Of a DNA stretch of 64,000 nucleotides, positions 13,151 to 24,799 are shown piece after piece. Made by a program: the position numbers and the translations under genes. This DNA is from Archilochus colubris (taxonomy: Eukaryota; Chordata; Aves; Apodiformes; Trochilidae). The stretch lies in contig CM041090.1 of the NCBI GenBank assembly GCA_023079485.1, positions 39,210,874-39,274,873 on the forward strand, written 5' to 3'. Positions within the stretch are counted from its first letter, which is position 1. Each line of letters begins with the position of its first letter. The notes below the pieces were generated by a model. That model did no database searches. It was not told the origin of the DNA and worked only from the letters and a program-made list of their open reading frames with translations.

Positions 13151-13799
13151 GTAGGTCAGAGCTGTTTATTAGCATTCTTATATTCTTTGAACACTGGATG
13201 TTAAGAATGGAGGAGTACAAAGGGAATCACTCAAAGAGAAAGGTTTTATTTTATTCATCCCCCCTGCAGCATTCACCTTGTGACCAGGTGTTGTCAGGAA
13301 ATCGGCTATGGGGGTCATCAGTTGTTAGCTGCCAGACATTCAGAATGACTGCTTTATGAGCCTGACTGTAAGGAAATCTCCATTACTACTCTGTGAGGAG
13401 CTTAGGATCATGTTTAAATCATGTCCTGCCCTCCCAGTTTCTCAACAGTGTTGTGAAGGGGCTCTCCAGCTGGAGCATCTCCCTGCGCAGGGCCGGGCTC
13501 TCTTGTGTATTCTGTACTTGTGCCGGGCTTGGAGCCCCAGGCAATGCAGAAGAGACACTTCTTCAAAGTGTTGGCTGCTCTTGAAGATGAAGGAGGCAGG
13601 GATGTGTCTGAGTTAGAAACAGGTTGGGCTAATTGTCAGCTCAGGGAGAGTGAAGGCTCTGTGAAGATAAGCAGGAGTTTGGACTTCGTTGTAGTGGGGT
13701 GAGAAGTTGTCTCCCAGCTTTAGGCTTTGCTTGTCTTGCTGGTGGATTTGTTGTGACCATTCAGGAGTCACTCAAAGTGCATGAATTAAATGTTTAAGA

Positions 13800-13893
13800 G
13801 CAACCAGGAGGTATCCTTACCCATGAAGGAAGTGTTGGATCTAAATGATCTTTAAGGTCCCTTCCAACCCAAACCTTTCTATGACTCTATGAA
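13800..13893 (+). mobile_element. CR1 3' tail fragment
   Basis: Contains AAATGATCTTTAAGGTCCC, TTCCAACCCAAACC and the tail CTATGACTCTATGA. Only the last ~90 bp of a CR1 remain. Confidence 0.8.
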
Positions 13894-14341
13894 TAGAGGC
13901 TTGTGTAGGACAAATCCTCTGTGGGGCTTGTGCTGCTTGTGAGTATCAAGCCAATAGCTCCAGGAGAGGAAGCTCTCACAGCAGGCTCATCTGTTGAAGC
14001 TATGGGAGACCCCTCACAAATTCTAAAAGTGCCAAGCACATCCCAAATCCTTTAACTTTGTTCCTGTTCCTCATGGCATTTTCTTTAAAGCTTTGTTATA
14101 CAGTCCCAATCGTCCCCACAGCAATATCGTGGCAATATCTGTGCTAAAAGAGATGAAAGGGCAGAAATCAGACCAAATTTCCCCTTCCAAAAGTTCTGTA
14201 GGAAAGGGCCAGGTTGTGGCATGCTGTCATCAAGGTTGTCCCCATGCTCCCCTTTTCCCAAGGGAAGTGAAGATGGTGCAGGAGGACTTTACTTCCCACA
14301 ACAGGCCTGAGACTAAAAAACCTCTCTCCTCTCCTTTGCAG

Positions 14342-14534
14342 GTTTTGTTCAAAATGTTCCTTGGAAGTGCCAACTTTGGGGAAGCAGCTCATTTTGTTTC
14401 TACCCTGGGCTTCTTCAATTTAATTTTCATCTCTGTTACCCCGATCATTCTGTATTTTACTAAAGTGGAGTACTGGTCCCCCTTCTCTGCTGTGCCATGG
14501 GGTTACCTGTGTGGTGTAGCTGGCCTCTGGTTAG
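14342..14534 (+). CDS. SLC35F4: SLC35F4 internal coding exon
   Basis: This exon is 193 bp. It starts in phase 0 after the acceptor CCTTTGCAG and ends in phase 1 before GTATGT at 14535. It encodes VLFKMFLGSANFGEAAHF, a loop conserved in SLC35F3/F4, then a membrane span around FFNLIFISVTPIILYF and the motif TKVEYWSPF. It closes with the first part of another span, CGVAGLWL. The intron before it is 1.2 kb. Confidence 0.95.
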
Positions 14535-14749
14535 GTATGTGATAAATAATTACTCAATTTATCTTGCTCTTCTCATCTCCCCCAACACAAACAATTTCCC
14601 CACCCCCACCCTTTAAGCAGCAGAACTCTCACAGATGAAATCCAATCCCAGCCTTGAGAAATGATTCATATTTTTCATAAGAAGCCTTAATTAGGAGCAG
14701 AGGATAAAGGTGAAGCAGTCATACTAATTGACTCCTTTGCATCTTTGAA

Positions 14750-15253
14750 TTCCTGGGACTGTGTCTGGTTCTGGAATCCCCAGCAAAAGAAGGACATGGA
14801 GCTCATGGAGATCCAAAAGAGGCCTCAAAGATGATCAGAAGATTGGAACAGAGACATGGAGACAGGCTGAGGGAGATGGGGTTGTTCATTCTGGAGAAGA
14901 GAAGGCTCCTGGGAGACTTTAGAGCACCTTCCAGTGCCTGAAGAGGCTGAAAGACTTTTTGTGAGAGTATGGAGTGAAAGGACAAGGGGTGATGGCTGAG
15001 CACTGGAAGAGGGGAGATTTAGATAACACATTAGGAGGAAATTCTTCACTATGAGTGTAGTGAGACCCTGGCCCAGGTTTTCCAGAGAGGTTGTGGCTTC
15101 CCCCTCCCTGGAAGCATTCAAGGCCAGGTTGGATGGGGCTTGGAGCAACCTGGGCTGGTGGGAGATGTCCCTGCCCATGGCAGGGGGGTTGGGTGGGATT
15201 CTCTCATCTTTAAGGTCCCTCCCCATCCCAAACCAGTCTGGGATTCTATGATA
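14750..15253 (+). mobile_element. CR1 3' end (~500 bp)
   Basis: Starts near GGACTGTGTCTGGTTCTGG, continues through GGAGAAGAGAAGGCTCCTGG and TTGGATGGGGCTTGGAGCAA, and ends GGATTCTATGATA. It lies in the SLC35F4 intron between 14534 and 16693, tail to tail with the next copy. Confidence 0.9.
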
Positions 15254-15296
15254 CTTTGCTGTCTCTAGCACAGCTGGATTGCTGTAAGTCCAGTTT

Positions 15297-16110
15297 CATA
15301 GAATCATAGATTTGGCTGGGTTGGAAGGGACCTCAGAGATCACCAAGTCCAACCCTTGATCCACTCCCACTGCAGTTCCCAGCCCATGGCACTCAGTGCC
15401 ACATCCAGGCTCTTTGGAAATATCTCCAGACACGGAGAATCCACTACTTCCCTGGGCAGCCCATTCCAATGGCTGATCACCCTCTCCAGAAAGAAATTCT
15501 TTCTAATATCTAACCTAAACTTCCCCTGGCACAACTTGAGACCGTGCCCTCTTGTCTTGTTGAATGTCATCTGGCAAAAGAGCCCAATCCCCACCTGGCT
15601 ACAACCTCCTTTCAGGTAGTTGTAGAGGGCTGTTTCAAAGGGCTGTGTGTACTCAGTGGGTAGCACAGAGAACCTGTGGCACTGGGACACCCACAGGGCT
15701 CTGGACAGAACTCTCACAGCTTGGCATAAGCCTGCAAAGGCTTTGGCTCCTTCTTCTCCTGCGGTCTTCACCACCAACTGGAGTTAATTCCATTTACCAG
15801 AACTCTTTGTGCCTGGCCATCCAGCCAGTTTTTCACCCAGCAAAGAGGACACTGCTCTAAGCCATGAGCAGTCAGTTTCTCCAGAAGGATGCTGTAGGAG
15901 ACAGTGTCAAAGGCTTTACAAAGGTCTAGGTAGACAACATCTGCAGCCTTCTCCTCCTCCACTAGGTGGGTCACCTTTTCATAGAAAGAGATGAAGTTCA
16001 TCAAGCAGGACCTGCCTTTCATGAACCTGTGCTGGCTGGACCTGATCAACTCCTTGTCCTGTATGTGCTGGGCTGAGGTGTTGTGGACACCTTCAAACTC
16101 TAACCATGGG
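15297..16110 (-). mobile_element. CR1 with reverse-transcriptase remnant
   Basis: The 3' end is at the left (TCATAGAATCATAGATTTGG). The right part (15770-16050), read on the minus strand, encodes a reverse-transcriptase fragment with HRFMKGRSCLMN, YLDLCKAFDTV and NWLDGQAQRVLVNG, typical of CR1 ORF2. The part between RT and 3' UTR is rearranged or deleted, so the copy is inactive. Confidence 0.9.
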
Positions 16111-16692
16111 ATCTGTCTGGAAATGCTGTCATGTAAAAAAAAAAACCAAACAAAACCAAAACCACAAACTCAACCAATCCATAAATTAAAGGTGGTGAAA
16201 CTTTGCACTTCTGTCAGCTTTCACCTTGCCTTCAACATGGCAGTGAGACCATGGTCTCCCTCCTGTCTGCTTAACCTGCAGATTATTTTATCAGCTCATT
16301 GTATCATCACTTTCATCAGTGAAATGTCCTACTAGGACAAGGACAACAGAGCCTCAGCCCAGAGGGGCAGCTGGGATCAGGCATCCTTCTGGTAGGTGGA
16401 GAAATCATGGTTTATGGCAGCAAAACCAAACTGCTGAGATCTGATTAAAGCTTGGACAAAGCTGTGAAGTAGAAGTGTGGCAACCTTGGTCTTACTGTTT
16501 GTTAAAGGCCCTACAGCCCTCCCTCTTCCCCCTTGGAGAACTTCCCCTCATTTCCTACTCATATATGGAATAACAAAATAAAAATCCATCTCTTTGTGAC
16601 AGCTCCCTCCTCGGGGTGTGCATACTGAGCTGATAACTCACTCCAGTGCTCTTCCCTATAATCATGTATTCTTTTCCCTGTTTTTTCCCCAG

Positions 16693-16782
16693 CTTTTAAC
16701 ATTCTGGTTAACGTTGGTGTTGTGCTCACCTATCCCATTCTGATCTCCATTGGCACAGTGCTCAGTGTCCCTGGAAATGCAG
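16693..16782 (+). CDS. SLC35F4: SLC35F4 internal coding exon (90 bp)
   Basis: This is a short exon with phase 1 at both ends. The acceptor is TTTTTTCCCCAG and the donor GTACAG at 16783. With the split alanine codon it encodes AFNILVNVGVVLTYPILI followed by SIGTVLSVPGNA, a membrane span and the family's conserved GTVLS-VPGNA turn. The reading frame is continuous with the exons on both sides. Confidence 0.93.
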
Positions 16783-17431
16783 GTACAGACATCTGGTGGG
16801 AAGCTGAGGACATGGGCAGTTGGTTGTCTAGACAGTAATCTGTTGCCATCTATTCCATCCTCCTTCAGCATCCTGGGGATGGTGGGTGGGTCACTTGATG
16901 AAAGCCTTATTTTTAATTGTTTTTCTGACTTGCCTCCTTTCTCTGGGAGTGATGGGGATGGGTTTGTACCCTGCAGAGGAGAAGGCAGGCAGAGGTGGTT
17001 GCTGGTGAGATGTGGTGAACTCAGCACTCTGCTAGGGACCTCCTGAACAGCAGCAGTGCAAGGTGTAGCCATGGAAGCTTCCTCCAGAGTCCTGTCTTAA
17101 ATCTGTCTCTCCTCTCCCAGTTTTCTCCTCCACCTTCCTGCAGCCTCTGGGTATCTGAGCATGTTGCTGAAACACCAGTTTTTAGAGGCAGGCAGGTTTA
17201 AAGCTGCAAAGCAGTACCAGTAAGAGGCTGCTGAAGGGCTCAGATGTGCTGTGGTGGCTGGTTGTGGGTCTGGAGGCATCAGCTCCAGCTTCCTGACCTG
17301 CATGCTGCTCTCTCCCCATCACTGGTCTCTGCAGACCAAGGAAACATTATACTGGTGCAACCTGCTGTAGATAGAGAGTAAAAAAACCAAAAAACCAAAA
17401 AACCTTCCCTCTCAGAGCAGAAATGGAAATC

Positions 17432-18223
17432 TGTCAGGGTTTAACACTGGCCCGGCAATTAAACTGAGTGACAGAAGCTCTCTATTAATCTCTCTCTCCT
17501 CCCTGATAAAGAAAGGAGAGAGAATAAGGCAGAGAGACTGATGGGTTGGAAACTAAACTACACAACTTTAATGAAACAGTAATGATAAATAGGAAAAATT
17601 ACCAAATATGTACAAATATACAGGGAAATTGATCCCACGTTCCTTCCCCCCTTTTCCCCCAGTAACTCTCACATCAGCACCAAGGCTGCAGGGCAGCCCT
17701 GGGAAAGTCCAGGCTGGAATCCTGGGGTCAGCAGCAGTTGGGAGCTGGAGGCAGGAACACACAGATATGGGCTGGGATGGATCAGGAGCACAGGCAGAGG
17801 AATGGATGGAATCCTCCCAGGATGCTGAAAGAAACAGGGAACGGGTAAAGGAAGGGAAGCAGGAAAGACAGGAAGGGCAGGAGGCTGGAAGCTGGAAGCG
17901 TGGCTTGGCCATCATGATGCCTCAAATTTATAGTGAGTATGGGATGGAATACTCTGTTTGGTCAATTCTGGCATCTGTTTTTTCCATTCCTCCCCAAAGG
18001 AGGCTGCAGGTGGGACCTCTTTATTCCTTCTGGAGGGTAAAATGTTCCTCAGAGCTGAGCAGTGTCCTTGGCTCTGCACACCAGTCTCTGGCTGTAACTA
18101 TAAACATCGAGTGTGATCAGTCCTAGAAGCAGACACTGTCTGAGGAACTTGCTGTTCATTTCAGCAAGTGTAACTACTTACAAGAGACAGAAAATCACCT
18201 TTATCCTGGCCCAAACCAGGACA
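17432..18223 (-). mobile_element. ERVL-like solo LTR, antisense in last SLC35F4 intron
   Basis: On the minus strand the element starts TGTCCTGGTTTGGGCC, a terminus common to avian ERVL LTRs, and ends with GTTAAACCCTGACA, giving TG...CA ends. Flanks are AAATC on the left and AAACC on the right, a 5-bp target duplication with one change, as expected for ERVL. Internal signals on the minus strand are TATAAA (17927-17932) and ATTAAA (17567-17572), in the order U3 promoter then poly(A) signal. No internal retroviral genes accompany it, so it is a solo LTR. The long open frame across it on the plus strand is not a gene. Confidence 0.8.
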
Positions 18224-18448
18224 AAACCTCAAAGCTGGAGCAACCCTACCAGGGCTGAGGCACGGAGATGTGGCACTTCCTGACCTGATCTGAGGTCAAA
18301 ACCATTCTCCCAACTTGAGGAGCTTTTAATTTGGGAGGCCTGAGAGCCACGAGGCCACTGTCCCAGCCAGAGTGCCACACAGGGGATATGCCAGGCTGGT
18401 TGATCCTGCTCCAGTTTTGCTGATGGTGCTGTTGTTTCTTCTCCACAG

Positions 18449-18690
18449 CCGTGGATCTCTTGAAGCACAAAATGCTCTTCAGCGTGGTGAGGTTGGGAGC
18501 CACCATCATCATCTGCATTGGCTTTCTGCTTATGCTGCTCCCCGAGGAATGGGATGAAATAACCCTGAGGTTCATCAACAGCTTGAAGGAGAAGAAAAGT
18601 GAGGACCACGCCGACGACATCACAGATTCCAGTGTCCACACAAGAAGCAGAAGCAGAGCCAATGGGGCAGTGTCCATACCACTGGCTTAG
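18449..18690 (+). CDS. SLC35F4: SLC35F4 terminal coding exon
   Basis: This exon holds the C-terminus and stop codon (TAG, 18688-18690). The acceptor is TTTCTTCTCCACAG, and phase 1 matches the preceding exon. It encodes AVDLLKHKMLFSVVRLGA, a final span with TIIICIGFLLMLLPEEWDE, and a charged cytosolic-type tail with KEKKSEDHADD ending in NGAVSIPLA. The ending is characteristic of SLC35F4 rather than F3. The five exons together give about 290 residues, the C-terminal part of the carrier. An ERVL-like solo LTR ends only 225 bp upstream of this exon. Confidence 0.96.
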
Positions 18691-18885
18691 GGCTGCTGGA
18701 CTTCTACTGCCCACAGCTGTATATTCTGTGAATATAGCTTAAATTTCCTCACTACTTGTATGCTTAAAAAACGACTGATGGACTGGAAGACAAGAGAAAT
18801 ACATCTATAGTACATGTTTACATTTATACACTGATCAAGGAAGGGGTGTAAATAATTACAATAAAATGTTTTGTAATGAATGTTG
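18691..18885 (+). other. SLC35F4: SLC35F4 3' UTR (short form)
   Basis: This is the untranslated sequence after the SLC35F4 stop. It is AT-rich, without repeats, and ends about 20 bases after a canonical poly(A) signal. The end point is inferred from the signal; longer 3' UTR forms cannot be excluded. Confidence 0.65.
18860..18865 (+). terminator. SLC35F4: Poly(A) signal AATAAA of SLC35F4
   Basis: A canonical AATAAA lies 170 bp after the stop codon, followed by TG/T-rich sequence (ATGTTTTGTAATG) of the kind found downstream of cleavage sites. Confidence 0.75.
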
Positions 18886-18999
18886 AAGCTTGAGTCTTCC
18901 TGAACCAGTGGGTTTAAAATAATGGATCAAATCTCCTTTTCATGGCAAAATTAGGGCTGTTCTCACGGGTACAAATCCTAGATGTTTCCAGCTAAATCT

Positions 19000-20355
19000 C
19001 AAAATTGAACATGTCATAGCTCACCCTCAAAATAAATCGACCTCTTAGTGAGGCTCTGGGTCCAGAAGGGCATTTCAGACCTCTCCCAGCATTTTTGAGC
19101 TTTCATTTCTGAAGGAAGCCAGGGTTCACCTTGATGTTAGGAATTAAGATCAGAAGAAATATTCTGTGGTGTGCAAAACATGAATTTTTCCTGAAGTTAC
19201 ACTGTTTTATACATACTGAAGGCTTCTTTGCACACAACCTGGCCATGCGGCAGTGCTGTTAGGCCGGGGACAAGAGATTCCAAGCTTCTCTCCTCTCCAT
19301 TCCACATCCTGCCTGCAGCTGGTGGAAATCCTTGGCTCAGTGCTGATGTCCTAACCCATAAAATTCCCAACTCATCACCAGGGTAAAGCTCCCATTCCAG
19401 CTGGGAGAGAGAGAGAAAGAGGTCCATTCCCAAACATCATGTTAATGAGCTGCTGGCAATTAAAAGTTGAAAAGATGATGGTGATACCTTCAACTCCAGG
19501 GCTGCTAAACCCTTGGTTGGCTTCAAACCTTGTCCCAGACTTTGCTGAAGAACCAAATCCACTCAGGACACCCGTGGTCTGCTACAGCCTTTGGCCATGG
19601 AGCTGCAAACACCCCATAAATCTGAAACCAGAGGTAGCTTCACTCTCCTGAAAGGCACCAGGCTCCAGCACTGGTCCCAGAGTGCCCCTTCCCAACTTCC
19701 CATCTCTGGTGCTGGATTTTGGGTGCCTTTGGTAAAGCAAAAAATAGCTTTATTTAGCTCTTCTTCTCCCAGAAAAGCTGCTCTCCCAGCTGAACACCAA
19801 GCTTCTCATGAGAGGTTGAACATCCTGGGTCACCAGCATCCCTGGGGAATGTCCATTCCTATTTGCTGGAGCTTTGGGCCAAACATCTTTTTCTTAACCT
19901 CCACTATGGAAAAGCCTTTCAAAAGCCCAAACAAACCAACTAGCCTCCCCAGTTCTTTGCCTGAGCCTGTCCCTGGGTAATCTAAGCTGGCTGTTTTCTC
20001 CTACAGAATTCCTAGGATCCAACTATGCAAGATTACATTTATTTGAGAGCACTTGATACCAACACAAGCATTTTTTCCCCCATTTTTTTTTCATTTATTT
20101 TTCTTTAAGGAAATATAGAAGAAACTAGAAAGTACCAGACATTTCTGAGCTCCACTGGCCTGCTCAGTGTTTGTGAGTTTAATTAGTAGCTAGTGAGGGA
20201 TTTTTTTTTTATGGTGTTTCTGCCAGGAAAAAAAAAAAAGTATTACAAAAAGGAAGCATTTGCTATCTTTAAAGATTGATGCCTAAAGTGGTCCTTGCAG
20301 CCAGCAGAGCTAACAAAATACTTGTCTATATTAAAAAAAAAAACCAAAACCAAAC
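19000..20355. other. Intergenic DNA, no recognised feature
   Basis: Sequence between the SLC35F4 3' end and the 20.4-kb CR1. No exon or repeat family is recognised, apart from T and A runs at 20072-20110, 20199-20240 and 20331-20345. Confidence 0.5.
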
Positions 20356-21249
20356 AAACATCAGCAAATTCGCAGATGACACTAAGCTGGGGGGGAGTGT
20401 GGATCAGCTGGAAGGCAGGAGGGCTCTGCAGAGGGACCTGGACAGACTGGAGAGTTGGGCTGATTCCAACGGGATGAGGTTCAACATGGCCAAGTGCCGG
20501 GTCCTGCACTTTGGCCACAACAACCCCATGGGGAGCTCCAGGCTGGGCACAGAGCGGCAGAAAGGGACCTGGGAGTCTGGATTGACAGGAAGCTGAACAT
20601 GAGCCAGCAGTGTGCCCAGGTGGCCAAGAAGGCCAATGGCATCCTGGGCTGTATCAGGAACAGCGTGGCCAGCAGGTCCAAGGAAGTGATTCTGCCCCTG
20701 TGCTCAGCTCTGGTGAGGCCACAGCTTGAGTCCTGTGTCCAGTTCTGGGCCCCTCAGTTCAGGAAGGATATCGAGGTCCTGGAGCAGGTCCAAAGGAGGG
20801 CAACCAGGCTGGTGAAGGGACTCGAGCACAGACCCTATGAGGAGAGGCTGAGGGAGCTGGGGGTGTTCAGCCTGGAGAAGAGGAGGCTCAGGGGAGACCT
20901 CATCACTCTCTCCAACTCCCTGAAAGGAGGTTGGAGCCAGGGGGGGGTTGGGCTCTTTTCCCAGGCAACTCTCAGCAAGACAAGAGGGCAGGGTCTCAAG
21001 TTGTGCCAGGGGAGGTTTAGGTTGGAGATGAGAAAGAATTTCTTTCTGAAGAGGGTGATCAGGCATTGGAATGGGCTGCCCAGGGAAGTAGTGGATTCTC
21101 CGTGTCTGGAGATATCTCCAAAGAGCCTGGATGTGGCACTGAGTGCCATGGGCTGGGAACTGCAGTGGGAGTGGATCAAGGGTTGGACTTGATGATCTCT
21201 GAGGTCCCTTCCAACCCAGCCAATTCTATGATTCTATGATTCTATGATA
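20356..21249 (+). mobile_element. CR1, ~0.9 kb, young-looking
   Basis: Starts in ORF2 at AAATTCGCAGATGACACTAA (FADDTKLGG, the RT active-site region) and ends with three copies of ATTCTATG. It carries a 232-codon open frame that is the ORF2 C-terminal region read with a frameshift. It lies between SLC35F4 and CCDC198. Confidence 0.92.
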
Positions 21250-21760
21250 AACCTGGGCATTTTCACCACAAAGCTGTAGAAAACAACCCAAAGAGCCCTT
21301 TGCACTGAAGCAGAGGTGTGACATTCGGGAAAACACACCTCTGGTCTTTTAAAAATCTCTTCTAGCATTTGAGAAGATGGACTCAGCTTCTCATCTGTTG
21401 CTTTCAGAAGGAGCTAGACAGTAAAAAAAAAAAATATATATTTTTTTAAGTGAATTCTATTGAACAGGAGGTACTGACAGGACAATTCAGCTGAGAGCAA
21501 ACAGCACATGGCAGCCTGGGCACCACCCCAAGTCAATTTAGGAGCTGGGATGTTCATTTACTTTACTAGATAGTTTTAGAATTACATTCCACTGAAATTT
21601 TAGTTCATGCCAAACTTAACACATGGGAAAAACAAACACTTTCTTTTCCTATGCACTGATGGGTAGATGTTGGCAAGCAGCCTTGTGGCAGCATCTGCAG
21701 GCCCAAGACTTAGTCCTTCAAGAAACCTCACTGAGTATTCAGCATGGGAAATGGAGAGAA

Positions 21761-22160
21761 ATCACAGAATTGTAGGGGTTGGAAGGGACCTCTGGAGATC
21801 ATCCAGTCCCAACCCCCCTGCCAGGGCAGGTTGACTTAAAGTAGGCTGCAGAGGATGTCACCCAGGTGGGTTTGAATGGAGAATGGAATGATGGAGACTC
21901 CATCACCTCCCTGGGCAGCCTGTTCTAATGCTGTTACCCTTGGAGTAAAGAAGTTTTTCCTTATGTTTTGGTTGAGCTTCCTCTGTTCCAGTTTGTCCCC
22001 ATTGCCCCTTGTCCTTTCACTGGACACCACTGGGAAGAGTCTGGCCCCATCCTCCTGACACCCACCCTTGAGATATTTGTAAGCATTGATGTAATCCCTC
22101 CCTGTCAGCCTTCTCCAGGCTGAACTGACCCAGCTCCCAAAGCCTTGAAATCCCCACATT
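21761..22160 (-). mobile_element. CR1 3' part, diverged subfamily
   Basis: Left edge AATCACAGAATTGTAGGGGT, then GGAAGGGACCTCTGGAGATC and later CCTTGTCCTTTCACTGG. It differs from the young copies through its 3' UTR and belongs to another CR1 subfamily. Confidence 0.85.
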
Positions 22161-22164
22161 TGAG

Positions 22165-24190
22165 TCAGTTTTCCCCTAGGTGAGATGTTCCACAGCCAGG
22201 GGCACAGCCTGTCACTCCCTACAAGCAGCATGGGCTGCCCCCAGGGCCCAGTCATCCCTCTGGTGTTTCTACAGGGTGGCTCTAGAGCCCAGCAGCCACC
22301 TTCCCCCTCACATCAGGCTTGACAGACATCATCCAACCCAAGCCAAGTGCTTTCCAAGGGTTCTCATCCTGCTCAGCAATTCCTTTGCTCAGCCCCCTGC
22401 CTAACCTGCCCTTTATCTCCCCAGCAAAGCGAGGAGAGGACTTGGTGTTCCCTAGAGCACAGCTCAGCCTTTCAGCCAGCCAAAACCCATTAAACCCAAG
22501 AAACCAGACCCCCCCCAAGGCAGGCTGTTTTCCACCACTGCCTTGATGATCCATCAGAGGAATGCAAAACCAGTAATGACACCAGTCAGGCAACCCATCA
22601 GCTGGGCTTCCATCTGCCACTCCGGGTGCCTCTGCTGAACCTTCCTCCCACCTCCAGCAACACAAGGGTTTCATTTCAGCTGCACCATCCCCTTCTGCAC
22701 CCCAAGGAAAATGCCACTTTTGATCCAGCAGCTGTGTTAGCAGATTCTCCAGGGCCTGACTCTCTGGGAGGAAAAGAAAACGTGCTGGGAATAACTCACC
22801 CTGAGCATCACCTCCAGCATCGCCTCTCCGGAGGGCTGAGGGATCAGGAGCCTGGACAAGGTTATCTCAGCACCTCTGATATCCTCACCTGTGGCTGGGA
22901 GAAGATGAACATCCCCTGTTAATGCAAGTGGCAGGCAGCAGAGGGAGAAACAGCTTTCCCAGGTCTGGGATAATGGGATCCATTAGTCACACTGCTCTGG
23001 AGCTCAGCCAGTCAAACGGTGCTGGATTATTTTACTCTTTGCTGCTCTGTGCTGCAAGCATAATAAATGACAGCAAGACTATTCACAGTCTTATGGTTTC
23101 TTTTGCTTTACTCACTGGAGATCTGCATCAAGTCCAGGCATTAGTTTTGAAAAAAAAAAAAAAAAAAAATCAATGCTGCCCACTGCCCACTGCCCACTTC
23201 CCACCTCCTCCTGTACCTCTGATTATTGCAATTAAAAACCTGTTTTTAAAACATTTTAAAGCACAGGCAATCCACTGTTGGAGTTGGATGTTAGATCAGT
23301 GCCAAATCCTCCCCTTAGCTCACTTTTGGTCCATGTGTAGGGAAGTAACAAACTCTGCTACTCCGTGGGAAAATGCCCTTCCCCAAGCCATGACTCCATC
23401 CTACCCTGGAGCTTTTCCTGGTACCTTCCTTAAAACAAGGGCTCCAGAGCATGTAGGGGTCAATGATTTCATTTAGACTACAATATATTTGCTGGAAAAT
23501 CCAATTCTGTTAAGATCAGTGTGACCTAGGAGCTCCAGTTGAATTTGGTGGAGGACTTCAGGCAATAAATGAGATTGGAGAAAGGAATAAAGTGATTTTA
23601 ACTCTCCTGGGAGGCACCACGTGCTGTCCCTAACAGCAATGCATGGGACCAAAGCTCCTTCCAGCCCCATCTTTCTCCAGCACAGTGCTTGGGAGTCAAA
23701 CTCAACTTTAAACACAGATAAAATACCTTAAATACACTCCCTTTTGAGCTGAGCAGGTTGAAATGATACCAATAACCACTATCTCCAGGTCTTCTCATGC
23801 ATAGCTCCAAAACTAACACTGAGCCCTCCTTGCTTTACAAAGGAAAGGCATTCAAAGGTCAAAGTACACAGGTGCAGAGTTGTTTAGGGATATTCTGAGG
23901 GATTTCAGTCCTTATCTAATGCTGGCTGCAAGGCATCTGTAGCAGAGCTGGAGCCCAGCAAGGGAGGTGGGAACTGGTGATCATGGACCAGCCAGGACGA
24001 TACTGCATCACCTTTGGATGCAAAGAAGAGCATCTTTTCACCCAGAAATAAAGTGCTTGGAGCAGTAAGAACTTCAGAATTACAGCACTGTCATGGGCAG
24101 AAAAGTTCTTTATGATCACCATGGCCAAGTGTCAACATCCTGCTCCCCCCTCCTCTCCTCAATAATTTAAAATTTGTATTTTTATATATA
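22165..24190. other. Intergenic DNA, no recognised gene
   Basis: No supported exon or interspersed repeat. There is a run of A at 23150-23169 and a triple CTGCCCA tandem at about 23175-23198. Confidence 0.5.
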
Positions 24191-24194
24191 CTTA

Positions 24195-24790
24195 TATGTA
24201 TCTAACCATGTCCTGAAGTGCCTCATGTACACAGCTTTTAGATACCTCCAGGGATGCTGACTCCCCCACCCCCCTGGGCATCCCATTCCAGTGCCTGACT
24301 GCTCTCTCAGTAAAGAAATTCTTAATTCTTCCTCATATCCAGTCTAAATCTCCCCTGCTGCCACTTCAGGCCATTTCCTCTCATCCTATTATTATTTACT
24401 TGAGAGGTCAACAACCTCTTTTAGGGCAGCTCCCTGCAACCTCCTTTCAGGGAGTTATAAAATCAAGAAGGTCTCCTCTCAGCCTCCTGTACTCCAAGCT
24501 AAACATTCCCAATTCCCTCAGCCTCTCCTTATAGGAATTGTTCTCCAGATCCTTCCCCAGCTTGGTTGCCCTTCTCTGAACTTGCTCCAGCATCTTCTGG
24601 TAGTGAGGAGCCCAGAACTGAACACAGGACTCAAGGTGCAACCTCACCAGTGCCAAGTCCAGGGCCACCACCACTTCCCTCCTGCTGGCCACACTATTCC
24701 TGTTACAAGCCAGGATGCTGCTGGCCTCCTTGGCCACCTTCCCCAAATCACCACACAACTGGCCTTGGTACCATCCTGCACAGCAGATCT
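24195..24790 (-). mobile_element. CR1, ~0.6 kb, without its 3' tail
   Basis: Antisense CR1 from CATGTCCTGAAGTGCCTCAT through CAGTCTAAATCTCCCCTGCT to the ORF2 C-terminal region (minus-strand [19 protein letters not shown]). The octamer tail is not visible at the left edge. Confidence 0.85.
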
Positions 24791-24799
24791 GAAAAGCCA

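Noticed and set aside
17608..18126. 172-codon open frame in the last SLC35F4 intron
   Set aside because: It runs antisense through an ERVL-like solo LTR with TG...CA ends; no protein similarity is recognisable.
20494..21192. 232-codon open frame on the plus strand
   Set aside because: CR1 ORF2 remnant with frameshifts and no intact reverse transcriptase.
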